This document shows positions 14,941 to 21,538 of a stretch of DNA of 21,770 nucleotides, piece after piece. A program made the translations under genes and the position numbers. This DNA is from Ruminococcus sp. UBA1394 (GTDB taxonomy: Bacteria; Bacillota; Clostridia; Oscillospirales; Ruminococcaceae): assembly GCA_002305725.1 (NCBI GenBank), contig DBQM01000018.1, forward strand, positions 26,438 to 48,207. Reading direction: 5' to 3'. The notes beneath the pieces were generated by a model, which did no database searches, was not told the DNA's origin, and saw only the letters and a list, made by a program, of their open reading frames with translations. Numbering within the stretch: position 1 is the first letter of the stretch; each line of letters begins with the position of its first letter.

Positions 14941-17403
14941 TTATTCGGTGTATTCCTCCATAATAAATCCTTCAAGAATATCGCCTTCCTTAATATCTGC
15001 AAAACGTTCAAGGCTTATTCCGCATTCATAGCCCTGTGCTACTTCCTTTACGTCGTCCTTGAAACGCTTGAGTGAGTCTATCTTGTCTTCAAAGATTACA
15101 ATACCGTCACGGACAACACGAATCTCGCAGGCTCTTGTAATCTTGCCGTCGATAACATAAGAACCGGCAACTGCGCCGACGTTGGATATCTTGTAAACCT
15201 GTCTTACCTCAGCCTTGCCCAGAACAACTTCTCTGAACTTAGGCGCAAGCATACCCTTCATAGCGGCTTCGATTTCCTCGATTGCGTCATAGATGATTCT
15301 GTAAAGTCTGATGTCAACACCGTCACGCTTTGCATTTTCCTCTGCAACAGGGTCAGGACGAACATTGAATCCGACGATTATCGCACCGGACGCCTCAGCA
15401 AGCATGATATCGTTTTCAGATACCGCACCAACAGCGCCGTGGATAACCTTTACTCTTACTTCTTCATTTGTAAGCTTTTCAAGTGACTGCTTTACAGCCT
15501 CAACAGAACCCTGAACGTCAGCCTTTACGATAATAGGCAGTTCCTTTACCTCGCCCTGTGCAATCTGGCTGAACAGGTTGTCAAGAGTTACCTTCTGATA
15601 TGACTTGAACTGTTCCTGCTTTGCCTCATGCTTTCTCTGTTCAACAAGCTCTCTTGCAAGCTTTTCGTCCTCAACAGCGTTAAATGTATCGCCGGCACTC
15701 GGAACCTCTGCAAGACCTGTTATCTCAACAGGGACTGACGGTCCGGCAGCGTTGATTCTTGCGCCCTTGTCATTTGTCATTACCCTTACCTTGCCGACAG
15801 ATGTGCCTGCAATAATAACGTCGCCTGTGTGGAGAGTACCGTTCTGTACAAGAAGTGTTGCAACAGGACCTCTGCCCTTGTCAAGTCTTGCCTCGATAAC
15901 TGCACCCTTTGCAAGTCTGTCAGGATTTGCTTTCAGCTCTTTCATTTCAGCAATAAGCAGAACGTCCTCAAGCAGTTCGTCAATACCCTCGCCTGTTTTA
16001 GCTGAAACAGGTACGCACATAACGTCGCCGCCCCATTCTTCAACTACGAGGTCATGCTCTGTCAGCTCCTGCTTTATCCTGTCAACATTTGCGCCCTCTT
16101 TGTCCATCTTGTTTACGGCAACGATAATTGAAACATTCGCAGCCTTTGCGTGATTGATAGACTCAATAGTCTGCGGCATGATACCGTCATCAGCGGCAAC
16201 AACAAGGATTGCTATATCAGTAACGTCCGCACCTCTTGCTCTCATTGATGTGAAAGCCTCGTGTCCCGGCGTATCAAGGAAAGTGATAAGCTTATCCTGC
16301 ACCTTTACCTGATATGCACCGATATGCTGTGTGATACCGCCGGCCTCGGAGGCTGTTACATTTGCGTGTCTGATTCTGTCAAGGAGAGAAGTTTTACCGT
16401 GGTCAACGTGTCCCATAACAACGACTACCGGACTTCTTTCCTCTGTGTTGTTGTCATCGTCATCGCTGTTGTCGATAAGACGCTCCTCAATTGTGACAAT
16501 AACTTCCTTTTCAACCTTAGCGCCCATTTCGTCGGCAACAAGTGCGGCAGTATCGAAGTCGATAACCTCGTTGATACTCGCCATAACGCCCAGACCCATA
16601 AGCTTTTTGATTACCTGTGTGGCAGTTGCTTTAAGTCTTGCGGCAAGCTCCCCGACTGTTATCTCGTCAGGTATCATGACTTTAAGCTGCTGATTTCTTG
16701 CCTTTTCAAGCTGTAAGCGGCGGAGTCTGTCTGCCTCTGTTTCCTTCTTGCTTGAATACTTGTTTTTATTTCTCTGTGCAGATTTCTGGTTAATCTTCTG
16801 CTTTTTGGAATAATTGTCCTTGTGCTGTTTTCCGGCAGTCGGCGCTATCTGTTCATAACGCTCGTTGTACTTGTCAAGATTTACATATGAACCTCTTGTA
16901 TCAATAGTTCTTCTGTTGTCGGAAACAGTTTCAACAGTCGCTGACATATTTGTGCCAAGCTTCTGCTTTTCACCGTGCTTCTGCGGCTTTGCAGGCTGCT
17001 TTGCTGCCTTTTTGCCAGACTGCTCTGTCTTAGGAGCCTCCGGTTTCTTTTCCGGCGCACTCTTTTCCTCAGTCTTTGCAGGCTGTTTTTCTTCAGCCGG
17101 TTTCTGAGGCTCAGGCTTTTCAGTCTTTTTTGCTTTCGGAGCAGCCTTTTTAGGTGTTTCCTTTTTCACAGGCTTTTCCTCCTCCGGCTGGGCAGGCTTG
17201 TTCTTTGACTCAAAATAGTTGTCAAAGCTTTCAACCTGATTGCTCTGTGAATAATGCTCCAGAACATAATTCATTTCCTCGTCAGACAGCGCAGTTGTGT
17301 TTTTTCTCTTTGTACCGTCATATTTTTCAAGAAAATCTATAAGTTCCTGATTTTCTATTTTAAGGTCCTTTGCAGCCTCTGCAAGCTTTATTTTTTTCGT
17401 CAT
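14941..17403 (-). CDS. infB: Translation initiation factor IF-2
   Basis: IF2 is the GTPase that places initiator tRNA on the 30S subunit and joins the 50S. The 820 residues begin with a short IF2N-like helix bundle (1-50). A long Lys/Pro/Glu/Ala-rich linker (about 68-150) and a basic stretch (196-245) follow, then a second IF2N domain (about 241-292). The G domain has GHVDHGKT (331-338), DTPGH (377-381) and NKMD (431-434). Domains II-IV follow at normal length. AGGAGG precedes the start. The repetitive linker explains the long open frames on the opposite strand, which I regard as shadows. Confidence 0.98.
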   Translation of the reverse strand: MTKKIKLAEAAKDLKIENQELIDFLEKYDGTKRKNTTALSDEEMNYVLEHYSQSNQVESFDNYFESKNKPAQPEEEKPVKKETPKKAAPKAKKTEKPEPQKPAEEKQPAKTEEKSAPEKKPEAPKTEQSGKKAAKQPAKPQKHGEKQKLGTNMSATVETVSDNRRTIDTRGSYVNLDKYNERYEQIAPTAGKQHKDNYSKKQKINQKSAQRNKNKYSSKKETEADRLRRLQLEKARNQQLKVMIPDEITVGELAARLKATATQVIKKLMGLGVMASINEVIDFDTAALVADEMGAKVEKEVIVTIEERLIDNSDDDDNNTEERSPVVVVMGHVDHGKTSLLDRIRHANVTASEAGGITQHIGAYQVKVQDKLITFLDTPGHEAFTSMRARGADVTDIAILVVAADDGIMPQTIESINHAKAANVSIIVAVNKMDKEGANVDRIKQELTEHDLVVEEWGGDVMCVPVSAKTGEGIDELLEDVLLIAEMKELKANPDRLAKGAVIEARLDKGRGPVATLLVQNGTLHTGDVIIAGTSVGKVRVMTNDKGARINAAGPSVPVEITGLAEVPSAGDTFNAVEDEKLARELVEQRKHEAKQEQFKSYQKVTLDNLFSQIAQGEVKELPIIVKADVQGSVEAVKQSLEKLTNEEVRVKVIHGAVGAVSENDIMLAEASGAIIVGFNVRPDPVAEENAKRDGVDIRLYRIIYDAIEEIEAAMKGMLAPKFREVVLGKAEVRQVYKISNVGAVAGSYVIDGKITRACEIRVVRDGIVIFEDKIDSLKRFKDDVKEVAQGYECGISLERFADIKEGDILEGFIMEEYTE

Positions 17404-17491
17404 AGGCGAAACCTCCTGTATGTTCCTGAAAATTGCGGCAATACCGTTTCAAGCGGTGCTGCCTGTTATGATCTATATAAACGCAAGCTCA

Positions 17492-17854
17492 TCACTCACT
17501 GTTGTTTCTTTCAGACTTTCTCTTTCTTTTTGTCCTCTCCGGCTTTGTTACAGTACCGAGAGCGCGGATCTTGTTTGCAAATCCGAAATCGCATATAGCC
17601 GCTACAACAACCTGTTTTCCCGCAGCGTCAAACATATCGTAGGAATCAAGCTCCAGTTCAACTATGTCAATGTTGCAGTTTTTACAGATAAAGCGGATCT
17701 CTTTGAGTGTCTTGTCGGAGATATCCTCTGTTACAATGACGCATGAAACGTTACCCTCATAAATGGCATCCTTAACGGCGTCAAAGCCCGGAATAATTTT
17801 GCCTGCCTTTCGGCATATGGTCAGAATGTTAATTATTTTCTGCTGTGAATTCAT
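17492..17854 (-). CDS. ylxQ: L7Ae-family RNA-binding protein (YlxQ-like)
   Basis: The 120-residue protein of the L7Ae/L30e/S12e fold starts with ILTICRKAGKIIPGFDAV and has CVIVTEDISDKT, both typical of the fold that binds kink-turn RNA. The C-terminus (about 103-120) is strongly basic (KPERTKRKRK), which fits RNA contact. It occupies the classic ylxQ place between ylxR and infB and overlaps ylxR by 26 bases. An 88-base gap to infB holds only the infB RBS and a weak hairpin. The precise RNA target is unknown. Confidence 0.9.
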   Translation of the reverse strand: MNSQQKIINILTICRKAGKIIPGFDAVKDAIYEGNVSCVIVTEDISDKTLKEIRFICKNCNIDIVELELDSYDMFDAAGKQVVVAAICDFGFANKIRALGTVTKPERTKRKRKSERNNSE

Positions 17855-18101
17855 GTTCCATCACCTCATAAACTGAATCGTCAATTTTACAGGACAATGA
17901 TTTTTCAAACCGCCTTGCCTTTCTTGCTTTTTCAAAGCATTCCCGGCTTTTACAGATATATGCTCCCCTGCCGGATTTTTTTCCGGTAAAATCAAGGGAT
18001 ATCTCACCCTCGGGCGATTTGACAACTCTTATCATCTCACGCTTGTTTTTCATTTCATTGCAGCCTAAACACATTCGCATGGGTATTTTTTTTGTTTTCA
18101 T
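17829..18101 (-). CDS. ylxR: YlxR-family RNA-binding protein (RnpM-like)
   Basis: The 90-residue basic protein has the family motifs MRMCLGC (8-14), KREMIRVV (20-27) and GRGAYIC (44-50), with a further C55. In Bacillus subtilis the YlxR protein is reported to bind RNase P RNA and dampen its activity, hence the name RnpM; I infer the same here only by family. It lies between nusA and ylxQ as in other Firmicutes. The RBS is GGGGTGA, less perfect than its neighbours. The cysteines C11, C14, C50 and C55 could form a metal site. Confidence 0.92.
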   Translation of the reverse strand: MKTKKIPMRMCLGCNEMKNKREMIRVVKSPEGEISLDFTGKKSGRGAYICKSRECFEKARKARRFEKSLSCKIDDSVYEVMEHEFTAENN

Positions 18102-18125
18102 TTCATCTCACCCCGCAGAGATTAC

Positions 18126-18156
18126 AGTGAACGCAAAAAACAATTTTGCTTTCACT
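18126..18156 (-). other. Hairpin in the nusA-ylxR gap
   Basis: Positions 18126-18138 and 18144-18156 pair over 12 of 13 positions around a five-base loop. On the transcribed strand no T-run follows, so it is not a standard terminator. It may be an mRNA processing or stability element that separates nusA output from the downstream genes. Confidence 0.6.
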
Positions 18157-18177
18157 ATAATAATTTATTTTATTGCC

Positions 18178-19305
18178 TTACTCAGCCGTTTCTGCGGCAT
18201 TTTCAGTTTCTTCAGACTTCTGCTCCGGTTCTTCCGCAGCTGCGTTTTCCATTCCCTTTATCGGAATTTCAAACTCCGGCTTGATGTCAATCTTATAGCC
18301 TGTCAGCTTTGCGGCAAGCTTTGCGTTCTGACCTCTGTTTCCGATAGCAAGTGAAAGCTGGTCGTTAGAAACGATAACTCTGCATTCCTTTGCCTCTCCG
18401 TCAGAAACCGTAACGCTTAAAACCTTTGCCGGCGCAAGCGCCTTTGCGATAAATTCAGCCGGGTCCTCGCTGTAGTTTATAATGTCTATCTTTTCGCCGT
18501 TGAGCTCGTCAACAACTGCCTGTATTCTTGATCTCTTGGGACCGATGCAGGCGCCCACAGCGTCAACATTTTCATCCTTTGACCAGACAGCAACCTTTGT
18601 TCTTGCGCCAGCCTCTCTTGAAATGGACTTTATCTCAACGATACCGTCATATATTTCCGGTACTTCCAGCTCGAAAAGGCGCTTTACAAGATCTCTGTGC
18701 GCTCTGGAAATCTTGATAATAGGCTTTTTGGACTTGTTTACAATTCCTGTCACATAAACCTTTACCTGATCTCCCTCTTTAAGACGTTCGCCAGGTATCT
18801 GCTCATTTCTGAAAAGATAAAGCTCTGTCTTGTCATAAACAACTGTAACAGTACCGCTGCCCGGTTCAACCTGTGAAACCTTTGCGGTTATGCATTCATT
18901 TTCCTTGTCCTGGAACTGGTTAAGTATATTTTCACGGTTTATCTCTCTTAAATCGCCCTTGATTGACTGCTTTGCAGACTGCGCCGCTGCTCTGCCGAAC
19001 TTTGCAGCGTCCAGCGGATATTCAACAGTACCGCCCAGATAAGCATTCGGGTCAATAGTCCTTGCCTCGTCTATGTTTATCTCGTTGTAGTCGATAGGCT
19101 CGTCATCAACAACTGTTTTTATAAGGTACATCTCCAGCTTTTTGCTTGCCGGGTCAATATCAACCCTTATGTTGTCCTCGCAGTCCGGATAAGCCTTTCT
19201 TATCGCCTTTAAAAGCGCAGACCTGACTTTTTCCACCAATACTTCCGTGTCAACGCTGTTTTCATCACCAAGAAGTGACAGCGCTTCAAAAAAACCGTTG
19301 TTCAT
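18178..19305 (-). CDS. nusA: Transcription elongation/termination factor NusA
   Basis: NusA binds RNA polymerase and nascent RNA and affects pausing, termination and antitermination. The 375 residues contain the N-terminal polymerase-binding domain (1-130), an S1 domain (about 134-200), KH1 (about 225-290) and KH2 (about 295-345, GNRG at 322-325). An acidic Glu/Ala tail (353-375) ends the protein; the E. coli-type AR repeats are absent, as is usual in Gram-positives. In KH1 the GxxG loop reads GPKR (255-258), so the final Gly is Arg. GGAGG precedes the ATG by 11 bases, slightly far. It follows rimP by 23 bases. Confidence 0.97.
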   Translation of the reverse strand: MNNGFFEALSLLGDENSVDTEVLVEKVRSALLKAIRKAYPDCEDNIRVDIDPASKKLEMYLIKTVVDDEPIDYNEINIDEARTIDPNAYLGGTVEYPLDAAKFGRAAAQSAKQSIKGDLREINRENILNQFQDKENECITAKVSQVEPGSGTVTVVYDKTELYLFRNEQIPGERLKEGDQVKVYVTGIVNKSKKPIIKISRAHRDLVKRLFELEVPEIYDGIVEIKSISREAGARTKVAVWSKDENVDAVGACIGPKRSRIQAVVDELNGEKIDIINYSEDPAEFIAKALAPAKVLSVTVSDGEAKECRVIVSNDQLSLAIGNRGQNAKLAAKLTGYKIDIKPEFEIPIKGMENAAAEEPEQKSEETENAAETAE

Positions 19306-19328
19306 TTTCTCAAATTCCTCCGTTTAAT

Positions 19329-19832
19329 TTAATGTAATTCTTCAAAGTCCTCATAAATTTTTATATAAGCAATGTCCGCCAGCGGCAGCTCTGCATAAAC
19401 CTCTTCCTCCTCCTCGGTTTCCCCCGGAAAAGCAAGAGTAACTTTTTCCTTGTCATAACCGCCTAAAAGTCCGACTATTTCCTTTTCACCGCCGAAATCC
19501 CTTATGGCTCTCACTCTCACCGGCATACCAATACTTGCCTCGAAATGAGATTCTCTCACAAGTTCACGTTCAAGTCCCGCCGAACCTATCTCAAGGATAT
19601 AGCTCTGCGGAATAGGGTCAGCCTCGTCAAGCAGCTTGTTTACCGGACGGGTAAAATTCTCGCAGTCCTCAATACTGACTCCGCCGTCCTTTTCAATGAA
19701 AATTCTCAGATACCAGCCGGCGCCCTCTTTTTCAAATCTGACGTCCCATATCCGGATATTCTGATTCTCAGCCTCGTCTTTTATAAGGTCAGAGATTTTC
19801 TGCTCGGTCGCACCGAATTTTTTAATCTTCAT
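19329..19832 (-). CDS. rimP: Ribosome maturation factor RimP
   Basis: RimP assists early assembly of the 30S head. The 167 residues have the two-domain RimP layout. The motif EIGSAGLERELV (81-92) corresponds to the family's E-V-S-S-P-G-L-x-R-x-L, and IEDCENFTRPV (54-64) is also typical. An AGGAGT site stands ten bases upstream of ATG 19832. As in most bacteria it is the first gene before nusA, and it opens the ten-gene operon behind a structured leader. Confidence 0.95.
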   Translation of the reverse strand: MKIKKFGATEQKISDLIKDEAENQNIRIWDVRFEKEGAGWYLRIFIEKDGGVSIEDCENFTRPVNKLLDEADPIPQSYILEIGSAGLERELVRESHFEASIGMPVRVRAIRDFGGEKEIVGLLGGYDKEKVTLAFPGETEEEEEVYAELPLADIAYIKIYEDFEELH

Positions 19833-19879
19833 GTCTTTTAATACTCCTGTATTTTAGTGTATAAAATCTCACAATAAGA

Positions 19880-19901
19880 AAGACCGGAAATTTCCGGTCT
19901 T
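19880..19901 (-). promoter_or_regulatory. Perfect palindrome in the rimP-nusA leader
   Basis: The 22 bases read AAGACCGGAAA followed by its exact reverse complement. In RNA they would fold as an 8-bp stem around AAAUUU. On the transcribed strand a U-rich stretch (UUUCUUAUUG) follows. It lies about 20-40 bases after the expected start of transcription and about 47 bases before the rimP ATG, so it could be a weak terminator or attenuator, or a protein site. Confidence 0.65.
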
Positions 19902-19928
19902 GAGCTTACTTTATACATACTATTACAT

Positions 19929-19957
19929 AGTATACCACATTATACCCGGAAAATCAA
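19929..19957 (-). promoter_or_regulatory. Sigma-A promoter of the rimP-nusA-infB operon
   Basis: On the - strand TTGATT (19952-19957) and TATACT (19929-19934) are 17 bases apart. A small inverted repeat, ATACTA (19917-19922) and TAGTAT (19928-19933), overlaps the -10 box and start point and could be an operator. The leader is about 90 bases. Confidence 0.85.
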
Positions 19958-19997
19958 GTGATTTTTTAAAAAATTTCTTTTTTTCCTGTATCTGATA

Positions 19998-20429
19998 TCA
20001 GCTTCCGAGTATTTTCTGCCATCTTTCCTCATGAGTCCCCTGGGTTATGAGATACTTCGCAACGTTTATTGCGTCGTAAAGGTCAACATTTCCGCTGAGG
20101 TTTGTGTCAGACATTGCAAATCCCAGAGAGCTTTCAAAGTTTTCCGGAGCAATGCCCATGATATATTTTGATATTGCAACTGCATCATAAAGGGAAATAT
20201 CTCCGCTTTCGTCAGCGTCCCCCCTCACCCCTATTCCTATAGGGACGACAGCGGCGGTTTTGCCGTCTGCAACTATATTGACCTTATATTTCGTGGTTTC
20301 GTTGCTTATAAGACCGCTTTCGCCTGCGCTGAAATCAACGAGCGAAAAAGCGTCCAGCCCGAAAGCAAGAAAAGCTGAAACGGCAGCCGCCGTGCAAAGA
20401 GTGGTTTTTAAAATTTTTCTGAATTTCAT
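19998..20429 (-). CDS. Small secreted type I dockerin protein
   Basis: The 143 residues comprise a signal peptide (1-28, KFRKILK start, hydrophobic core), a short segment of about 40 residues (30-69) and a complete type I dockerin (70-130). The two calcium loops are D71-D73-S75-S79-D82 and D108-N110-S112-D116-D119, each followed by a helix (AVAISKYI and AINVAKYL). The residues at the usual cohesin-contact positions 10-11 are LY in both loops. There is no enzyme or binding module, unlike ordinary dockerin proteins. It should bind a cohesin on a scaffoldin outside the cell. GGAGG stands eight bases before ATG 20429, and a strong promoter lies upstream. Its adjacency to rimP looks accidental. 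Confidence 0.92.
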   Translation of the reverse strand: MKFRKILKTTLCTAAAVSAFLAFGLDAFSLVDFSAGESGLISNETTKYKVNIVADGKTAAVVPIGIGVRGDADESGDISLYDAVAISKYIMGIAPENFESSLGFAMSDTNLSGNVDLYDAINVAKYLITQGTHEERWQKILGS

Positions 20430-20467
20430 AAGCGGCCTCCGTAATCCGTAAATTTAATGCTTATCAT

Positions 20468-20497
20468 ATAATAACATATTTATATAAACTCTGTCAA
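20468..20497 (-). promoter_or_regulatory. Sigma-A promoter of the dockerin gene
   Basis: A perfect -35 box TTGACA (20492-20497 on the - strand) is followed after 18 bases by TATTAT (20468-20473). The leader to ATG 20429 is about 30 bases. Confidence 0.8.
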
Positions 20498-20520
20498 ATT
20501 TTTCGCTCAAATTAATTTTT

Positions 20521-20616
20521 CGGGTTCACCCACAATCAGAAGAAAGGTTGCATAAAATGCAAATTAATGCGGGTCCATACAAGCCGGATAGGGTAGTGCC
20601 TTTCCGGCTCTTTTTT
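20521..20616 (+). ncRNA. Possible small RNA ending in a + strand terminator
   Basis: AGCCGGA (20582-20588) pairs with TCCGGCT (20603-20609) and is followed by six T (20611-20616), a good intrinsic terminator on the + strand. No gene on that strand precedes it. Upstream, TTGCAT (20548-20553) and ATGCAA (20557-20562) form a second hairpin, and ACCC near 20528 can pair with GGGT at 20571-20574. A weak + strand promoter (TTATCA 20461-20466, TATAAA 20483-20488) could start an RNA of about 120 nt. The terminator is solid; the RNA itself is inference and its class is unknown. Confidence 0.45.
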
Positions 20617-20670
20617 GTTGCCGTTATAAGACATAACTTTCCGGCTATTTTATTTCCTTAATCGGGAAAA

Positions 20671-20888
20671 AGGCGCCAGCCCAAGCTAACCCCGTCTTCT
20701 CTCTACTGCCCTCGACGTCGAACAACATTTTTATTATATCACTAAATCCTTTTAGTGATATAATAAAAATGTTGCGACAAACGTCGACGCGTAAAACAAA
20801 ACCTGACAGGGAGTTGCCTGGGAGACATTTATGTGGGAAGCACGGACTAACATGGGAGCAAATGGGGTTTGGGGCAACGCCCCATTAT
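20671..20888 (+). ncRNA. Candidate large structured RNA with a 24-bp stem
   Basis: A perfect 24-bp AT-rich stem (20723-20746 with 20751-20774, loop TCCT) is the core. Nested outside it are TCGACGT (20712-20718) with ACGTCGA (20781-20787), ACT-G-CCC (20705-20711, one bulge) with GGGAGT (20809-20814), GTCTTC (20694-20699) with GGAGAC (20821-20826), and AACCCC (20688-20693) with GGGGTT (20864-20869). The 3' flank 20826-20863 is purine-rich with repeated GGGAG or GGGAAG. The sequence has no open frame. The strand is assumed from the following terminator-like hairpin GGGGC-AAC-GCCCC (20871-20883). The size and helix nesting resemble known large RNAs of Firmicutes such as the raiA motif, but I cannot confirm any class. 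Confidence 0.5.
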
Positions 20889-21072
20889 AAATAAAAATAC
20901 CGCTGAAATGCACGACTTTTTTTTAGTGCGTGAGTTCGCTCTCCCTGCATTTGCTGTGTAGACTAATTGCGTGTAGTCAACGGGGTTTGGGGCAGAGCCC
21001 CATTATTTTTTTTATTCCTTGCAAATGCACGAATTTTTTTTAATTTAGAGAGTTATTTTTCCCTGCATTTGC
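20864..21072. repeat. Tandem duplication, period about 118 bp, with terminator-like hairpins
   Basis: Three landmarks recur at the same spacing. GGGGTTTGGGGC and its hairpin occur at 20864 and 20982. AAATGCACGA plus a T-run occurs at 20906 and 21023. CCCTGCATTTGC occurs at 20943 and 21061. Each unit holds GGGGC-NNN-GCCCC-ATTAT and an AAATGCA...TGCATTT inverted repeat. The second hairpin is followed by eight T (21006-21013) and is the better + strand terminator. The units have diverged between these landmarks. Confidence 0.75.
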
Positions 21073-21073
21073 C

Positions 21074-21091
21074 CCCCTGCTAAAGCAGGGG
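21074..21091. other. GC-rich hairpin
   Basis: CCCCTGC (21074-21080) and GCAGGGG (21085-21091) pair around TAAA. The flanks GC and GCAA extend it imperfectly with bulged C residues. It directly follows the tandem duplication and has no T-run on either side. Confidence 0.6.
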
Positions 21092-21115
21092 CAAAACTAA
21101 CAATTATAAATAAAT

Positions 21116-21134
21116 TAAATCTGCGTTAGCACGA
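21116..21134. repeat. 19-bp direct repeat, left copy
   Basis: TAAATCTGCGTTAGCACGA here and 21444-21462 differ by one base (T/C) and are 328 bases apart. They bracket two or three hairpins and the very AT-rich stretch. They could mark an insertion, an old recombination site or two copies of a dispersed element end. Confidence 0.65.
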
Positions 21135-21160
21135 AAAAACTATCAGTTATTAGACTTCCC

Positions 21161-21185
21161 TCAATTGCCGAGGTAAGGCAATTGA
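21161..21185. other. 9-bp hairpin
   Basis: TCAATTGCC (21161-21169) pairs with GGCAATTGA (21177-21185) around GAGGTAA. It lies in a gene-free stretch and has no T-run, so it is not a standard terminator. Confidence 0.6.
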
Positions 21186-21223
21186 CAAGTTTATTATAAA
21201 TTATGCAGTCAGCTAAAGGAGTT

Positions 21224-21258
21224 CTTAGAACCTTGGTTCTAAGTCGCTCTCCGAGCGA
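21224..21258. other. Two adjacent hairpins
   Basis: CTTAGAACC (21224-21232) pairs with GGTTCTAAG (21235-21243), and directly after it TCGCTC (21244-21249) pairs with GAGCGA (21253-21258). With the hairpin at 21161-21185 this gives three stems in 100 bases between the direct repeats, suggesting a folded RNA or a palindromic repeat element. Confidence 0.6.
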
Positions 21259-21259
21259 A

Positions 21260-21490
21260 AGAAAATTTAGACAATAAAAATGTTTTTGGGATTTTGCCAT
21301 ATATGTAGATTAAATAAATATATACATATTAAAAAATATAAGTATACTTAATTGATATAGTTTAAAAAATCACAAAAAATTTTTGTTGGCTGAATTTTCC
21401 CAAAACAACAAAAAACACAAAAAACTTAAAATAATCATCAAGATAAATCTGCGTCAGCACGATATCAAAAAAAGTCAAATAAAAAACAAA
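21260..21490. other. Very AT-rich gene-free stretch
   Basis: By hand count 21301-21420 has 21 G or C in 120 bases, far below the coding part of the window. It has no open frame of note. It stands next to the CGTCACA repeat cluster. Confidence 0.7.
21444..21462. repeat. 19-bp direct repeat, right copy
   Basis: This is the partner of 21116-21134 with one mismatch (C at 21455). It is followed by GATATC and A-rich DNA, and the flanks of the two copies otherwise differ. Confidence 0.65.
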
Positions 21491-21538
21491 AAAAGAAACG
21501 AAGTGGGCAAGGTATAGTATTACCCTTGCCCACTTCGT
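21481..21538 (-). terminator. Strong - strand terminator without an obvious gene
   Basis: A perfect 15-bp stem (21498-21512 with 21524-21538, loop of 11) precedes a long T-rich tract on the - strand (A-rich 21481-21497). A - strand transcript would have to come from the right, where the visible reading frame is on the + strand. Alternatively it is the end of a mobile element or blocks antisense reading. Confidence 0.7.

Noticed and set aside
15605..16153. Long + strand frame (182 codons) opposite infB
   Set aside because: Ser/Thr/Ala-rich shadow of a strongly conserved gene. Other antisense frames in infB, gltX and the ABC ATPase gene were rejected for the same reason.
19961..19974. A/T palindrome after the dockerin stop as a terminator
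   Set aside because: It is a pure A/T palindrome without a GC stem; it merely lies in AT-rich DNA upstream of the rimP promoter.
20712..20787. Retron msd or group II intron remnant suggested by the long stem
   Set aside because: No reverse transcriptase gene follows, and I see no recognisable domain V sequence.
21115..21300. 61-codon - strand frame in the repeat region
   Set aside because: It crosses three hairpins and one direct repeat and has no RBS; it most likely reflects a noncoding repeat element.
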